64,000 nt of DNA, taken from the NCBI GenBank assembly GCA_022495995.1, contig JAFEMH010007440.1:25894-89893 (forward strand), in the 5' to 3' direction. Position numbers and translations under genes: made by a program. This DNA comes from Adenophora triphylla var. japonica. Taxonomy: Eukaryota > Streptophyta > Magnoliopsida > Asterales > Campanulaceae. Within the stretch, counting starts at the first letter, position 1. Each line of letters begins with the position of its first letter. This document shows positions 31,653 to 43,620 of this stretch, piece by piece. The notes beneath the pieces were generated by a model that worked only from the letters and a program-made list of their open reading frames with translations, made no database searches and was not told where the DNA came from.

Positions 31653-33009
31653 AAAGATTCGAGCTTATCTTTTTTAAAAAAATAAAAATTTCAAAAAAAA
31701 AAAAAGAAAAGCTTTTGTGGGTCAAACTTTCGTCCCGACATTTGAAACCATTTGTACTGTGTGTGTGTGTTTGTTTTGCACATTTCGCGTTGTTATCTTT
31801 TGGCCGCCTAGGAAAAGTCAAAATTTTGACTGTCGGACCGGTTTCCTTAACTGTTTGAATTTTGTGCTTATGTGTTTATGTGTTTATTTACTTTCAAACA
31901 AAAAAAACTTTTTCAAAAATATTTTCAAAAAAAAATCAAAAAAAAAAATCAAAAAAAAATCAAAAAAAAATTTCTCAAAATCTTTCGCATGTATCATACT
32001 CTTTAAGACACATGTGAAAATTTCTATTTTACTCGGAAAAAAGAAGATAGACTGCCGCACACTACGCGCACTTGGCCTTACACTGCACACTACGTCCTTA
32101 ACCCGGGTAAATCCCAGTAGCAGCCCATTTGGCCTTACTACGCCTCTCGGTGCGAGCACGGGACTACCCAAACATCCCTTAGAGCCTCGTGTCGACCATG
32201 CACTTGTCCGTGACACACTTTGTCCGAGACCCGGTTGGTTTTTAGTTTGGTCCGTGTCATGCCCTGTCTGTGTATACACCGTGCCAGTCAAACCTTAGTC
32301 GGCACGCCAAGTCAAAATCTTTCGGAGACCCTAATCAGTCGGAGTCATGCCGGTTTTCCGTCACAGACTTTGACCAGATCTTGACTGGCGTCTTGACTTT
32401 GACTTTAACTTGCACAACTTATGCACCGACTCCCGACATGACACTGAGTCATCAAGGATTAACGATTATTCCATGTCAAATTACGGCCTAACTGACGACG
32501 GGTCAAGATCAATTATGGACATTTATCAGTCAAGGCCATGCCGACTTTTTCGTCGAACCCCCCGGACATAACCTTGACCTTTGACGTCAGCTTTGTCCGT
32601 AATTTACATCGAATACTCGTTAAGACTCGATTACCCGCCAGACTTTAGGATCGTTTTTCTTTTCGGTTGGTGGGACCTGCTTGCCCTACGGAACCCTTGT
32701 TCGAGGTTACGGGTTGAGGGTCCGCAGGCGTAGTGATGGGTCCCACTGATCCAGGACTTAGAGTAGTTTGCGAAAAAGAAGAGCAATCTTTTTCAACCGC
32801 TTAGGGTTTAAGAAGACACGTTTTAAGTAAACAAGAACAAATAACTGCATGTTTCATGAGCCCTAAGCCCAAACACCTACCCTCCTTCACTCCCCAAATA
32901 TCTGAACCCTCGTGTCTTTCCCCCGCAACTCCTCACAAAGCTTGGTTTCGGGCACCGGGCCACCGTTTGATCAGTTGGGAAGAGTCAAGCGCATTGTCAG
33001 CTTCACCAT
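31653..33009 (+). other. Leader of Ogre-B
   Basis: Non-coding, with A-rich runs (31910-31975). It shares blocks in the same order with the Ogre-A leader: cgcacactacgcgcactt, cacactacgtcc-taacccggg and cacactttgtccgagaccc. The conservation suggests a functional RNA region such as packaging or dimerisation; this is inference. Confidence 0.55.
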
Positions 33010-33789
33010 TTGTTTCGACTCCGGGTTTGTAATGTACGCATCACCGGTAACGATGGGGACAACATCACTCTGCCTCCCAGGACTCCTCAAACAGAACAAC
33101 AATGGAATCAGTTAGCAGAACAGATGAGATTGCGACAGGAAGCACAGATTAATAGCCTTATGGAAGCTATTAGGAGCCATGGTGGCTGCTAGTCTCAATC
33201 CCGATGGCACCTTCACCGTGGAAGAAGAGGAGGACCCCAATCCCACTCTCGGTCGCCCTGACTACTCCAGAATGCCGCCACCAACCTCCTATGGTACTAC
33301 TACCAGAACCCATGCTCCTCGATCTCTGGGTCAGATAGCTTCCCAACTACAGACTACCGGATCCATGCAGCCTGACGGGACAAGCCAGTTTGCAGTCCCT
33401 CAGTGGGGACAAAATCGGCACGGAATGTCTTCTCATGGTTGGGGGTACCTTGGAATGCCACAGCAAATTGGGATCCCGCCTCAGTTCGGAACCGATCAAG
33501 TCGGACCTTTACAATAGCAGTTCAGAGTGCCACAGCGACAGTTTGGGATGCCACCACAGTTCGGTTCGGGGCAACTGTCGGGAGCCCCTCCTCAGAATGA
33601 TGCTAGTTTAGCTGCTCTCAACACAGCTTCCACAAACCCATTTCTCACTCAGGGATAAATGGGCCACCAAGCCCCTAATCCAGTTTCATCAGAATCCCCA
33701 GGACTGCAATACCCTCTTAGTTATGCACCCTCCCCACAGCCTGGCATACAGTTCAACAACCAGGGACACCAGCCCGCACCTAGGCCTAC
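33010..33789 (+). pseudogene. Ogre-B gag N-terminus
   Basis: Contains QQWNQLAEQMRLRQEAQINS, then AASLNPDGTFTVEEEEDPNP, followed by Pro/Gln-rich sequence with repeated 'GMPQQ/QFG' words. The 'DGTF' segment corresponds to IPGRDGTF in Ogre-A. Stops at 33518 and 33657 break the frame, and Ogre-A interrupts it at 33790. Confidence 0.7.
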
Positions 33790-34738
33790 TGTAAGTACCC
33801 AAATCCGGATCGTCCAAATCCGTCAGAAAGTTAACCGAAATCCGTTAACTGGCCCGCTCGGAGTTAACCGGAACTCGTTAAACTCCCGTTCTTTGTGCCA
33901 AGCGAGGCGTCCGGGGCGCCCGTGCATCCCGGCGTCAAACCGTACTTATCACGTGACATCTCACGTAAAAGTATGGCTTTCCACACAACGCATTTTCCGG
34001 CACTTTCAGGGCGTTTCGGACATTTCCGGTTGTTATTTTAAAAAACGGACAAAAGCGGGACCGGGGAACGAACTCCCACACTTACGGTGAGTCACGGGAC
34101 ACGTGTCTGCATGCCACCTCCCTCTAGTCACTCGTCAATCACAAATCAAGGCCAAAAGACCAAAATACCCCTGGTTTGCAAGCCAAGTCCGTAGGACTCC
34201 TTTGTGCAATTTTCTGAAATTGCCAACAAGTCCTCAGTTTCCAAAATTCCCAAAACCCACGAAATTCGGTCCAAGTCCGGCCGGACTCCTACGCAATTTT
34301 CACCCTATAAATAGAAGTTCTTTGTCAAAGGCAAGAAAGGAGGAAAAACACCAAAAATCTCATACCCCACGGTCCAAGCTGGTTTCCACCCCTCAGAGCT
34401 CCCGTTTTGTCTCGATTCGCGTGAAACCTTCGTATTTCGATCAAATACGCACCCTACAACTTCGAAACAACCTTTCGAATAACTTTCCGTGTCCGTGCAC
34501 ACCTCCCGAGCCAAAGGAGTCGACCACAGCCATAGGTATAACTCCCTCTCTCTGAATCTTCCGTTAGTCTCGGTTTACGCGCCAGTCGCTATAACTGTTT
34601 CGAACGTCATTGTCAAAATGTAGACGCCTCCGTCTAACGGGGTCCGATACGTTTTAGCCCCTCGATCCTCTTCTCTTTCCGTAAGAGAAGTAATCACGGG
34701 TTAAAACGGCGTTCCGACCCCGTTCCGTTTACTTTCAC

Positions 34739-34886
34739 GTCATTTACAATTCCGAGCCGTTTGGCCTCGTTGATCGTCATTTACAATTCCGAGCCGTTTG
34801 GCCTCGTTGATCGTCATTTACAATTCCGAGCCGTTTGGCCTCGTTGATCGTCATTTACAATTCCGAGCCGTTTGGCCTCGTTGATC
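34739..34886 (+). repeat. 37-bp tandem repeat x4 in the Ogre-A 5' LTR
   Basis: Four identical copies of gtcatttacaattccgagcc plus 17 bases, then a diverged fifth copy. The 3' LTR has three copies (56112-56222). Confidence 0.93.
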
Positions 34887-35218
34887 GTCATTTACGATTC
34901 CGGATCGTTTGATTCCGTTGACACCGCTTTAAATCCTGTCATTTACCAGTCCGATCTGTTTGGATTGTGATAGTATTTACTTTTCAAAAGTCAGTCGCAA
35001 CCCGATTCGTTGATCGCATATCATTTAATACGCATTTTTCCCGTAAAAATCGTTAACAATGTAATGCCCGGTTCAAAACCGGAGTTCGTCCGTCGAACTC
35101 TCTTTCAAAATGCGCGAAATGACGTTCGGCCTCCGAACGCTCATCTTCAAACTCAAAGCCGCCATTTGACACTTAAAATCATTTAATACGCATTTTTCTC
35201 GTAAAAATCGTTAACAAT

Positions 35219-35410
35219 GACTCATCTTCAAACTCAAAATCGACGTTTGCCACGCAAACGCTCATTTTCAACTCAAAATCGACGTTTGCCACGCAAACGC
35301 TCATTTCAACTCAAAATCGACGTTTGCCACGCAAACGCTCATTTTCAACTCAAAGTCGACGTTTGCCACGCAAACGCTCATTTCAAACTCAAAACCGACG
35401 TTTGTCATTC
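35219..35410 (+). repeat. 38-39-bp tandem repeat in the Ogre-A 5' LTR
   Basis: About five copies of a unit with 'aaatcgacgtttgccacgca'. The matching array in the 3' LTR is at about 56555-56740. Confidence 0.9.
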
Positions 35411-35891
35411 AAACGCTCGTCTTTTCAAACAAAGTCACCTAATCAACGTTTGTCACTCAAACCAAGATTAAAGCTTGTCATTCAAGCCCCCATTTCAAAG
35501 GACACACACACACACACACACACACGATTTCGAGAAAGGTAGAAAGACTCGTCATGCGAGGCGTTTCGGGCGATCTCGTAATACTCTACCCGAAACGTAA
35601 CGACCTCAGAACCTAACAATCTACGGTACAAAAAGCTTTTTACTCGTTTTTCTTTGCCAATAAAAATGATCCCTGTTTTCAAAGCCTTTTCCTAAGTTTT
35701 TGCTACCAATAAAAACGACACCATTTTCGCAATAGCCGTTTCTCAACGTTTGGGCTCAAAATACAAAACCGCGTGGCGACTCCTCATTCTGCTCCTTCCC
35801 GTGAAGCGAGGTCTCAGACACCAACCCCCCGCGAAAGACAACCGCCTTTTCCGCCGCGCCCCGCGCGCGGAAAAGATCGGGTAATTTCAGT

Positions 35892-35908
35892 TGGCGACTC
35901 CGCTGGGG
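35892..35908 (+). other. Primer-binding site of Ogre-A
   Basis: tggcgactccgctgggg. The first 11 bases are the complement of CGGAGTCGCCA, the 3' end of plant tRNA-Arg(ACG) as I recall it; Ogre elements are known to use tRNA-Arg. Confidence 0.8.
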
Positions 35909-37212
35909 AAAAGATACTTTTTTCAAAACTGCCGATGTTTTCTAAAAAGCCTTCCGTGGGTCAAACTTTCGTTTACCCTTCCTCGTTTTCGTGTGTGTGT
36001 TACTTTAAACCTCGAACGGTTTTTTTTTTTCAAAAGGCATTACATTGTCAACTTTTCAAAATCTTACCATGTTTGTGCATCCCCATTCATGTTTGATTTT
36101 CATCTTTGTCTTTTGAGCTGTGCATCATAAATTCTTTAAGACACATTACGAAAAATCTCTGTTTTACTCGGAAAAAAAGAATTTTAGTGACCGCACACTA
36201 CGCGCACTTCTTTGCCTCGGAACACCGCACTTCACGTGCACTTGCGCCTCGGTACCTTTGCACACTACGTCCCTAACCCGGGATGGCCTTATCGGTTGCA
36301 CTCCGATTGGCACACGAGATGCCTTTCGGGGCGCGCGGGGTCGTCCCAAACATCCCATCCTAGCCCGTGTAAGCCATGCACTCCTTTGTGTCACACTTTG
36401 TCCAAGACCCCGGTTGGTTTTTGGCTTAGCTCGTGTCATAAAGCCTAAGTGTATGTTTTTCACGCTGGGCCCCGCTCCGAGTCAAGCTCGAGAGTTTTAG
36501 ACCAAAGGTCGTTCCCGACCCGAAGTCTTGAGCTTTTCGGCCTTGACTTTGACGCGGAGCTCTGCCGAAAAATATACCCAGAAGGTTCAATGTGACGCCG
36601 TGTCACCAAACCTCGCCGTATGTACCGTGCCGGCCCACAACTTGGCCAACGCTAAAAGCTAAAGGTCTCTCGCACAAGCGAGTCGGGAGAGGTCATGCCC
36701 AAATTTTGGCACGACTCCGCCTTAACTTAAGGACGTTGACCTCGGCCAGTGGCCCGTACGCCGCACACGTCGAAAGTTTGCGTGATCGGCTAGCCTTAAG
36801 TTCACTTTTTTCCTTTGTCGGTGGAACTCGCTTGCCTTATCGGACCTCGCTCGGGATAGTCCGTCTGAGAAAGATGATCTACAATGGAAACGAGGGGCTT
36901 ATAAGCGTAGTGACGAGATCCGCGATTAGAGCTCTAGGATTAGTTGCGAAAAAGAAGACACGCTCTTTTCCAACCAATTAGGACTACGAGAAAACGCGCT
37001 TTAAGTAAACTTTAATCGGTAGCGCACATTGCACAAGCCCGAAAACCTTGAGCCAAATACCCTTTTCCGAAGCCTAAACCCTTCCTTTCGTTCCACTGCG
37101 GCGAGCGAGAAAGTGGTTGATTTCCGGGTCGGCGCCTTGCCGGGATCACGGTAACGGCGGCGTCGAGACGGTTCTTCGGTTCCCTCGGTTCCCTCGGCCC
37201 GGCATTTCCGAC
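35909..37212 (+). other. Leader of Ogre-A
   Basis: No supportable coding. Conserved blocks shared with Ogre-B lie at about 36185-36285 and 36385-36425. The region ends just before the gag start near 37213. Confidence 0.6.
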
Positions 37213-39000
37213 ATGTCTAGCTCACCGAGAAATCGTGACGGGGAAGGACCCCCGCCACCGGTAACGAGATATGACATTGGAAGAAGCCATCCGGGCTTGT
37301 GAGGTCCACAAGAGGCGAGAAAGAAGATCGGCGAGAATTTCGTGGTACGGCTTACGAATGAGCGTGGTATAGCGGCTATCCCCGGTCGAGACGGTACTTT
37401 TGTCTGGTAGAGGATGACGATTCCCCAAAGCCGAGTTCACCAAACCTTCAATCGGGTTCCTCCCCCGCCAACTTACGGGATGCCTTCCAACCAAGGAAGC
37501 AGCCGACCTAGGCTCCATGTTGCCACCTCTCGAGCAACCACTGTCAATTTTGGTCGGCCCGGTGCTACACCCGTCACTCAATATCACCGGCGCACGTGGA
37601 CCATCTCAGGATGCCAATATCCCTCGGTACCCTCCCGGGTTCGTCCCGTTGCCTATACACGAATCCCTAAACACCGGGGACAAACCCCGTACGGTTCGAG
37701 AAAAGGCTCCCGTATATTCTCATATACCAAGCCTTCCACCTCCAATCACTACCGCTCACGTGGTAGCACCGGCGCCGAGCCTCACGAGTCCACCATGGAC
37801 CCAACCTTAGCTGGATGGTCGAGCGGATGAAAGACACAGAAAGCCACCATGAGCGGCTCAAAGCGGGAAACGTTCAAATCCACGAGATCCGGGAATGGTC
37901 ACGCCTCTCCCTGCCAAGTTCGAGAATGCCGGAGATGGACCGATTCGATGGAACGGAATGTCCTCAAACGCACGTCGACACTTACGTTCTCGGCATGAGA
38001 GCAAAAGGAGCAACCCTCCGGCAAATGGCCGACCACTTCCGGCATACGCTCAAAAGCTCGGCGTTACGATGGTTTACGAGGTCAAGCTGCGGATCGCCGC
38101 ACACAGGAGCACGGATCGGTAACATCTTCTGGAGCAGTACGAGATCCAACTTAGAGTGGGAAACAAGTCGCGAGGACTTAATCACCCGCGAGCGAAGCGG
38201 ATGAAAGTGTTGGGGAATTCTACAAGAGATGGAGCTGGAAACTCTCAGAAATCATGGAGCCACTCTCCAAAGACGAACGGATGCGGATCTTCAAGTCTTG
38301 CTTGAGACCGTCCATCGGAACTCTCATCGATCACAATTTCTTCCCGGATCTCGGGCCATGGTCAATGCCGGCTCACGGTTTGAGAAGGATCTCAAGGAAA
38401 AGTTGGCTCTTGCACGGCCCGTACGAATACCGCTCAGCAGTGCATTCAATCTGCACCGGCCCCGGCAAAGGAAAGATACGTGCATCGGCTACGTCCATCG
38501 GGGACAACGGTCGGGTAACGAAACCCGGTCCCGCAAAGCAACGGTTCTACTCGAAGCGGCTGCCGTACACTTCGACAAGTTGGACATGCCATTGAGCAAG
38601 ATCTTTGGAAGGGCTAATCAAGGAAGGTCTCCTTAAGCCCGTGGCCAATTACAAACCCAAAGTTCCCGTAGCCAATGCGGACAAGAGCAAATCTTGCGCC
38701 TTCCATCGGTATCACGGCCATACCAGCGACAAGCTGTTTGGGGTTACGATACGAAATCCGAACTTGATAGAAGAAGGCAAGTTAGAGCGCCCCCGTGGGC
38801 CAATACGATCGGGAATCCCTTTCCGAATAATAACGGCGTGAACTCCATTGAGTGGGTGCCCAAGAAGTGTGCTCTGAGAACCGGTTTCTCCGCCTCTTTG
38901 TTGGATCCTCCTCTAATGTTCACATCGGCTACGATGTTTGTGGCTTCCGCTTTGCACAGGTACGAGTCTCGAGCTGTCAGGAGCAATCCTCAGGAAACGA
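37213..39000 (+). pseudogene. Ogre-A gag (broken)
   Basis: The N-terminus includes MTLEEAIRACEVHKRR (near 37271) and a Pro-rich segment to 37810. The capsid-like core has EMDRFDGTECPQTHVDTYV, MRAKGATLRQMADHF and LKSSALRWF (about 37930-38080), then MEPLSKDERMRIFKSCL. The C-terminal part has MPLSKIF, EGLIKEGLLKP and CAFHRYHGHTSDK, the Tat-type CX2-3HX4H-like finger in place of a classical knuckle (the last Cys reads Leu-Phe). At least five frameshifts. Confidence 0.85.
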
Positions 39001-39515
39001 GAAGAAGAAATCCTCTCAACGGCAGGCGAGAGAAAGATACGAAGCCGGAGATACCGGTGTAGGTACACTTGGAGAACCCTCGGGAGGTTCGACTACTACG
39101 TCTTGTACTCCGGCCGAGTCCTCTTTGCCTCCAGGCCATGCGGCTCTAGAGCGAGACGGGGGTGGGAAAGCCGAAAAGTCCAGTGAAACCGAGTCGGACC
39201 ACGGAACACCGGAATACCTCGGATCTTGATAGTCTTCTTGCCGGTCGAAGCCTAACCCTCCGCGGGATCGGCCAAGATTCAACTTGTCCGGCTTAGAGCC
39301 GGACCGGTAAAGGAAGATCAAGGTCGGCTTGGCAATCGCACTCGATCAATGTGCTAACCAAGGGCGGCAACCGCCACGGGCGGCCTCAACATACTCCACG
39401 AGGTTCCGTGCCAAAGGCTTTACCTCGCAAGAGGAAGACGAGGAAACGGATGGGTGGATGACTCTCCTTCTACGGATAGAGACGAGATCTACGACTCCCG
39501 CACGTATGGCGGCAT

Positions 39516-40180
39516 GATCACATTACGTGATGAAGACTTACCGAGAGACGCCTCGGGGCACAATGAAGCTCTGTACATCACTCTCAAACTCAACACCATA
39601 TCACTCCCGGAGTATTGGTAGATAACGGGTCAGCCGTTAATGTCCTCCCTCTCGGCATGATGCGAGCTCTCCGCATCCATGAAAGCCATTTGATACCGTC
39701 TACTCGGACTATCAAGGCCTACGACAACTCGTCTCGTCCCATCACGGGGACGGTGACTCTGGAACTTTGGTTCGAAACCCCAAATGGTGCCGGCAAAATT
39801 CCACGTGATGGACATTCCATCCGAGTTCACGGCTCTTTTGGGACGCCCTTGGCTACACCACATGAAGGCCATAGCTTCCACTCTCCATCAATGTGTCAAG
39901 TTCATCAGCAGACGGGGAGATCTCGAAGTCATCAGGGGACGGTTTCCTCATAGGAAACGAAGCGAGAACGATGGCAACGTGTCCGCACTCGAGGCACGGG
40001 GTTACCTCCTTCGAATCAACCAAGGGACTATCGGGGCAAATCTCATCGAGAATCCCTCGAGTCCAGGAGATGCTAACTATGTAAACGTACTCGAGCGGGC
40101 GGACCACAGAACGATCCGATACATCAAGTTCAAGCTGTCGTTTCCAACACTTGGAGCGGGTGGAAGGAAACGGCGAATAT
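39516..40180 (+). pseudogene. Ogre-A protease core 1
   Basis: DEDLPRDASGHNEALYIT leads into VLVDNGSAVNVLP (about 39610-39650), then IKAYDNSSRPITGTVTLEL, FHVMDIPSEFTALLGRPW and TLHQCVKFI. This is the complete order of an Ogre/Tat aspartic protease; the catalytic D-x-G-S reads DNGS. Frameshifts occur near 39780 and elsewhere. A second, related core follows 3.3 kb downstream. Confidence 0.85.
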
Positions 40181-42600
40181 CGCCATGATACGGGCACATA
40201 AACCCCCGATCTCCAATCGGAGATTCGTCGGCATTCTCCAAACAAACTCTCTGGCCCCGCCAGTGAAGAGGTTTTTGTGATCAAGGTCAACAAACACCGT
40301 CATTCTCGTGATGAATGCATGGAAGTTGTATGGGACGTCCTCCACGAGGAACTACCCATTGCACCCCTCTTCTCCAACGAAGAGCATGATGTTTTCCTAT
40401 TTGCTCCGGCACGCATGACCGCTTAATACGTCCCTACACACTGGATCGAGCGATCGAGATGACGATGAATCTGGACTCTCCGGAGTCGAGGACGCGCGGA
40501 CCCGCAAGCGAGACCTCCGCATTCACATGCTCGGTTTTGAGGACGGAACTCCTTCCGTCGGGTCACCTACGACCAAGGTTCCAATACCATGGAAATTGTC
40601 AAGCTCAACGTCCGGTCTGAGACGGCTATCAGACAATTGGAAGCACGTGATTCACGCAACGAGGAATCCCTCGATCAAGTGAAGGACGACGACTTCGTCA
40701 ATATCATCTATTCCGGGTATCTGATGAAGCCGAGATCCGTCCTTGTTATCGGTTACGCCACACCAAGGTCACCCTCGATGGCCCTGCTCATGGTAAACGA
40801 GGCGGCGGCCAGCGAGCTCGAGCTCATCCCTACTTCCAAGTACCGGCCCGGCGGCAGCCGGCCCGTGCCGTCGGTCAAGCTTATACCCTCAGCGCCGCGA
40901 GGCGAGGGCAACGGCAAAGGAGACCAAGCTCCTCACCTGCTACAAGTCGAGATCAACCTCGGGAACGCTTCCACCGGCCACCCCGAAAACATACGTGAAA
41001 GTCTTCCCCGCAAGGCGAGTCGGCTTCCGACACGGGAAATGACCACCTCGGCATCAACATGCTTCGGTTCGATTCTGCTCCCGGTCGTCGCGGCCGGATT
41101 CGAATATCACACTTGTCATTGCTAGCTTTGATAGACTTGGCGATCGAGCGAGATCACGAGACCGTCAACATTGCGAGAATTCAATACCCCCGTGGGGTCA
41201 ATCAACGAGATATGGGCAAACTTCTTGGTGATCGAGATCAAGGAAGGACGCATGGAATGTCCCGGTCAGGCTTCCTTCGTCAATGTAATCCAAGTGTTCC
41301 CGCCATTCGGCGATTTGAATGTAATCACGGTTACGGACACTAGCCGGACGATGCGCACCTACGGAGGCGCCTAGGTCTCGCAAGGAAAGCTCTCATGGAG
41401 CTAGCCGCTCAAGAAAGTCGTCTTTGGGACGAAGACCAAGCTCGAAAGACCTACGGGGACCAAGCCCTTAAAGTGTCACGGGCGGCTTCGGACAAAGCTA
41501 GAGGCCACTCTAGACCGGTTCGACCTCGGGAGTTTTGCCCATGGCAACTTCCCGGACTACCGTCTGTTCTCATCTAACCCCCTTTGCCAACCAAGGGTGG
41601 TCAACGGTCCCGATGACCTAGGAGATGGAGCGACACGGCGGAGCGAATCCCGGCGCTTACCTTCCCGAGGAAAGCAAGTTCTCTGTGAAAGCGGACGACG
41701 AAGACGATGAAACCATTCTCTTCCAAGCCGGGCATGAAGTCAACAAAACCGGACTCCCGAGGTCTGGGAGGATGGGAACGGATCATCTCCGCACTCAAAT
41801 TGAAAGGCCAACTCGGGGAGGAAGGTCTATTTAAAAACGAGGAGGAGGATGGAAATTCGTCTCGAGCAACTACTCGGGAAATTCCACAATCTACGGCCTT
41901 CGTTTACGAAACGATCAAGCTGGGACGGCAACCGAGTCACATGGGCGAGATGTTCGGGAAGCCGTGTACTCACCTTCCGACATACCCGCCACTCGAGATA
42001 AAGCGAGAGGAGAAAACTCTCCCCGATGGAAGTTTACCTAGGCGCCGCACGCGGTTCAAGGAAGCAACGCTATTCTCACATGGGAAGAAACGCGAGGCAT
42101 TAACTCTCGACGCGAGCTCCATTGCAAGAAGATTGATCTGGGCCCGAGTGGAGGAAAACTAGCCAACCACGAGTATCGCCGGACCCGACTCCGGAGCGCA
42201 CAGTATGCTCGGCAAGAAGGAAAGGAACGCGATATACCGTGAAGAGATCAAGGAGACCGTTCGTTTGAGCCGAGAACTCTCCAACCTCCCCGGAGGGTCG
42301 GCCGCACGGTTCGATTCGAGGCAATCAGCATTTGTGCAGCGACATTCGAACAAGCTGCGTCAAAGCGTAGGCTACCTCCCCTTGAGAGGCACCCGAAGCC
42401 GGTATCACAGGACGAGAATCCGTCAAGTGCCGAAGCTCAGGAATTCATCCACAATCAATGAGTTGAGGGAAGACGCATGGCCCTATGCTACGAGGAATCC
42501 TCCTCTAACTATGGCTCAACTCGGGCGGCTGTTCGAAGGGACCAAACGATGTCGGCGTTCTAACCCGATCGGGTCAAATCCATGCATTACCACCTAAGGC
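40181..42600 (+). pseudogene. Ogre-A region between the two protease cores
   Basis: Coding-like composition in shifting frames. Visible words include DDDFVNIIYSGY (about 40690), INEIWANFLVIEIKEGRMEC (about 41197) and LFQAGHEVNKTGLP (about 41730), the latter followed by a Gly-rich GLGGWERI that could be a decayed G-patch. I do not recognise a named domain. It may be the linker of the first module, or a remnant of duplication or recombination. Confidence 0.45.
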
Positions 42601-43300
42601 CACCAAAAAGCCGACGGAGCCAGTGCGATCCGGCCGGCCCGCGAGACGCAAGTTCCTTGAAAGAGGACCCGATCCTCACTCGGCTCAAGCGGACTCGGGC
42701 GAACATTTCCCTTTGGTCTCTGCTCACCTCCTCTTATCCTCACAAGCTCAAGCTAGAGGAAAGTCGGCCCGTACCATGGTCCCCGTGGGCGCAACCCCGA
42801 GATGAAGTCATTCGGATGATTGGTAACATCCACTATGGCAACATTATCACCTTCACGATTTGGACCTTCCAAAATTTGGGGCTGATCACAATGAGCCGCT
42901 TTACATCACGATCCGGTGGACGAGCGTCGTCTTCCTCGCGTGTTGGTAGACGGAGGTTCCGGAATGAATGTCTTGCCCGCCAAGATGATGGACTGCTTGA
43001 CATCAAGCCCGCGAGATCTTAAGCCTTCGATCCACCTTTGTCGAGGCCTATGACTCTACTTCCCGTACGGTTCTCGGGGTTGCTACTCTTAACATGCGGT
43101 TCGGCAAGCGGGTGATCCCCACCGAATTCCAAGTGTTGGACATTCCAATCACTTTCCACGGCCATCTGGGCGTCCACAGCTGCATCAAATCAATGGCGTG
43201 GCATCCACCCTTCACCGGTGCCTCAAGTTCATGCAAGGCAACGAGCTAACCACGATCTACGGCGACGGTGTCACCACCCAGGGGACCGGCACCAACGACA
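42601..43300 (+). pseudogene. Ogre-A protease core 2
   Basis: The upstream block DPILTRLKRTRANISLWSLL and then PVGATPRDEV is the usual Ogre lead-in. DLDLPKFGADHNEPLYIT is followed by VLVDGGSGMNVLP (about 42940-42978, catalytic DGGS), and in other frames by the FQVLDIPITFHGHLG and STLHRCLKF blocks. The LLGRPW motif is degraded (HLGVHS). This looks like the canonical protease position before RT; core 1 is the extra one. Confidence 0.82.
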
Positions 43301-43389
43301 TTCCGGTCTTGGAAATCAAGCATAATGATGACATGCCATTAAGCTGGATTCACTCACGGAGACCTCCAAGATCCAAATATGCAACGTGG

Positions 43390-43620
43390 ACCTCCCTTTG
43401 TTTCACGATCGAGATTCCTCCCGCCATGAGGATGATGAAACTCATGAACTTCATCCCGGGGCGGGGCTCGGCAAAAAGGCTGCAAGGCCGGCACCAAGTT
43501 ATTGAAGTCGAGGACCACACCACGGTCCGGGGCTTGGCTACGTGCCAACACCGGCGACATCAAGGAAGACAAAAGGCTCGCCCGCACCAAGGCGGCGGCC
43601 ACAAAGGGGAACCTCAGACG
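43390..43620 (+). pseudogene. Ogre-A G-patch-like segment
   Basis: MMKLMNFIPGRGSAKRLQGR and, in the next frame, a GLGYVPTP-like end give the spacing of a G-patch (G-x-G-L-G-K...G). G-patch domains after protease are known in some retroelements and betaretroviruses; here it is interrupted by frameshifts. Confidence 0.6.

Larger units (their letters stand above)
29883..33789 (+). mobile_element. Ogre-B: 5' part of an Ogre/Tat-like gypsy element
   Basis: The LTR-like segment 29883-31633 starts tgtaagtgtcccaa and ends gcatcatca, parallel to Ogre-A (tgtaagtacccaaa ... gtaatttca). The PBS follows, then a long leader, then a gag N-terminus homologous to that of Ogre-A. It is cut at 33789 by the 5' LTR of Ogre-A. 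It inserted into the gag of Copia-3 (left flank AGTAG); its 3' end is not identifiable in the window. Confidence 0.8.
33790..35889 (+). repeat. 5' LTR of Ogre-A
   Basis: Starts tgtaagtacccaaatcc, ends gggtaatttca. TATA box tataaatag at 34306-34314. Contains four 37-bp repeats (34739-34886), about five 38-39-bp repeats (35219-35410) and a CA microsatellite (35503-35525). Confidence 0.92.

Noticed and set aside
31717..32298. 193-codon plus-strand open frame in the Ogre-B leader
   Set aside because: Consists largely of Lys codons from A-rich runs and conserved non-coding leader blocks.
35217..35542. Open frames with repeated 'RRLPRKRS' peptides in the Ogre-A LTR
   Set aside because: They are translations of the 38-39-bp LTR repeat; the same happens at 56555-56928.
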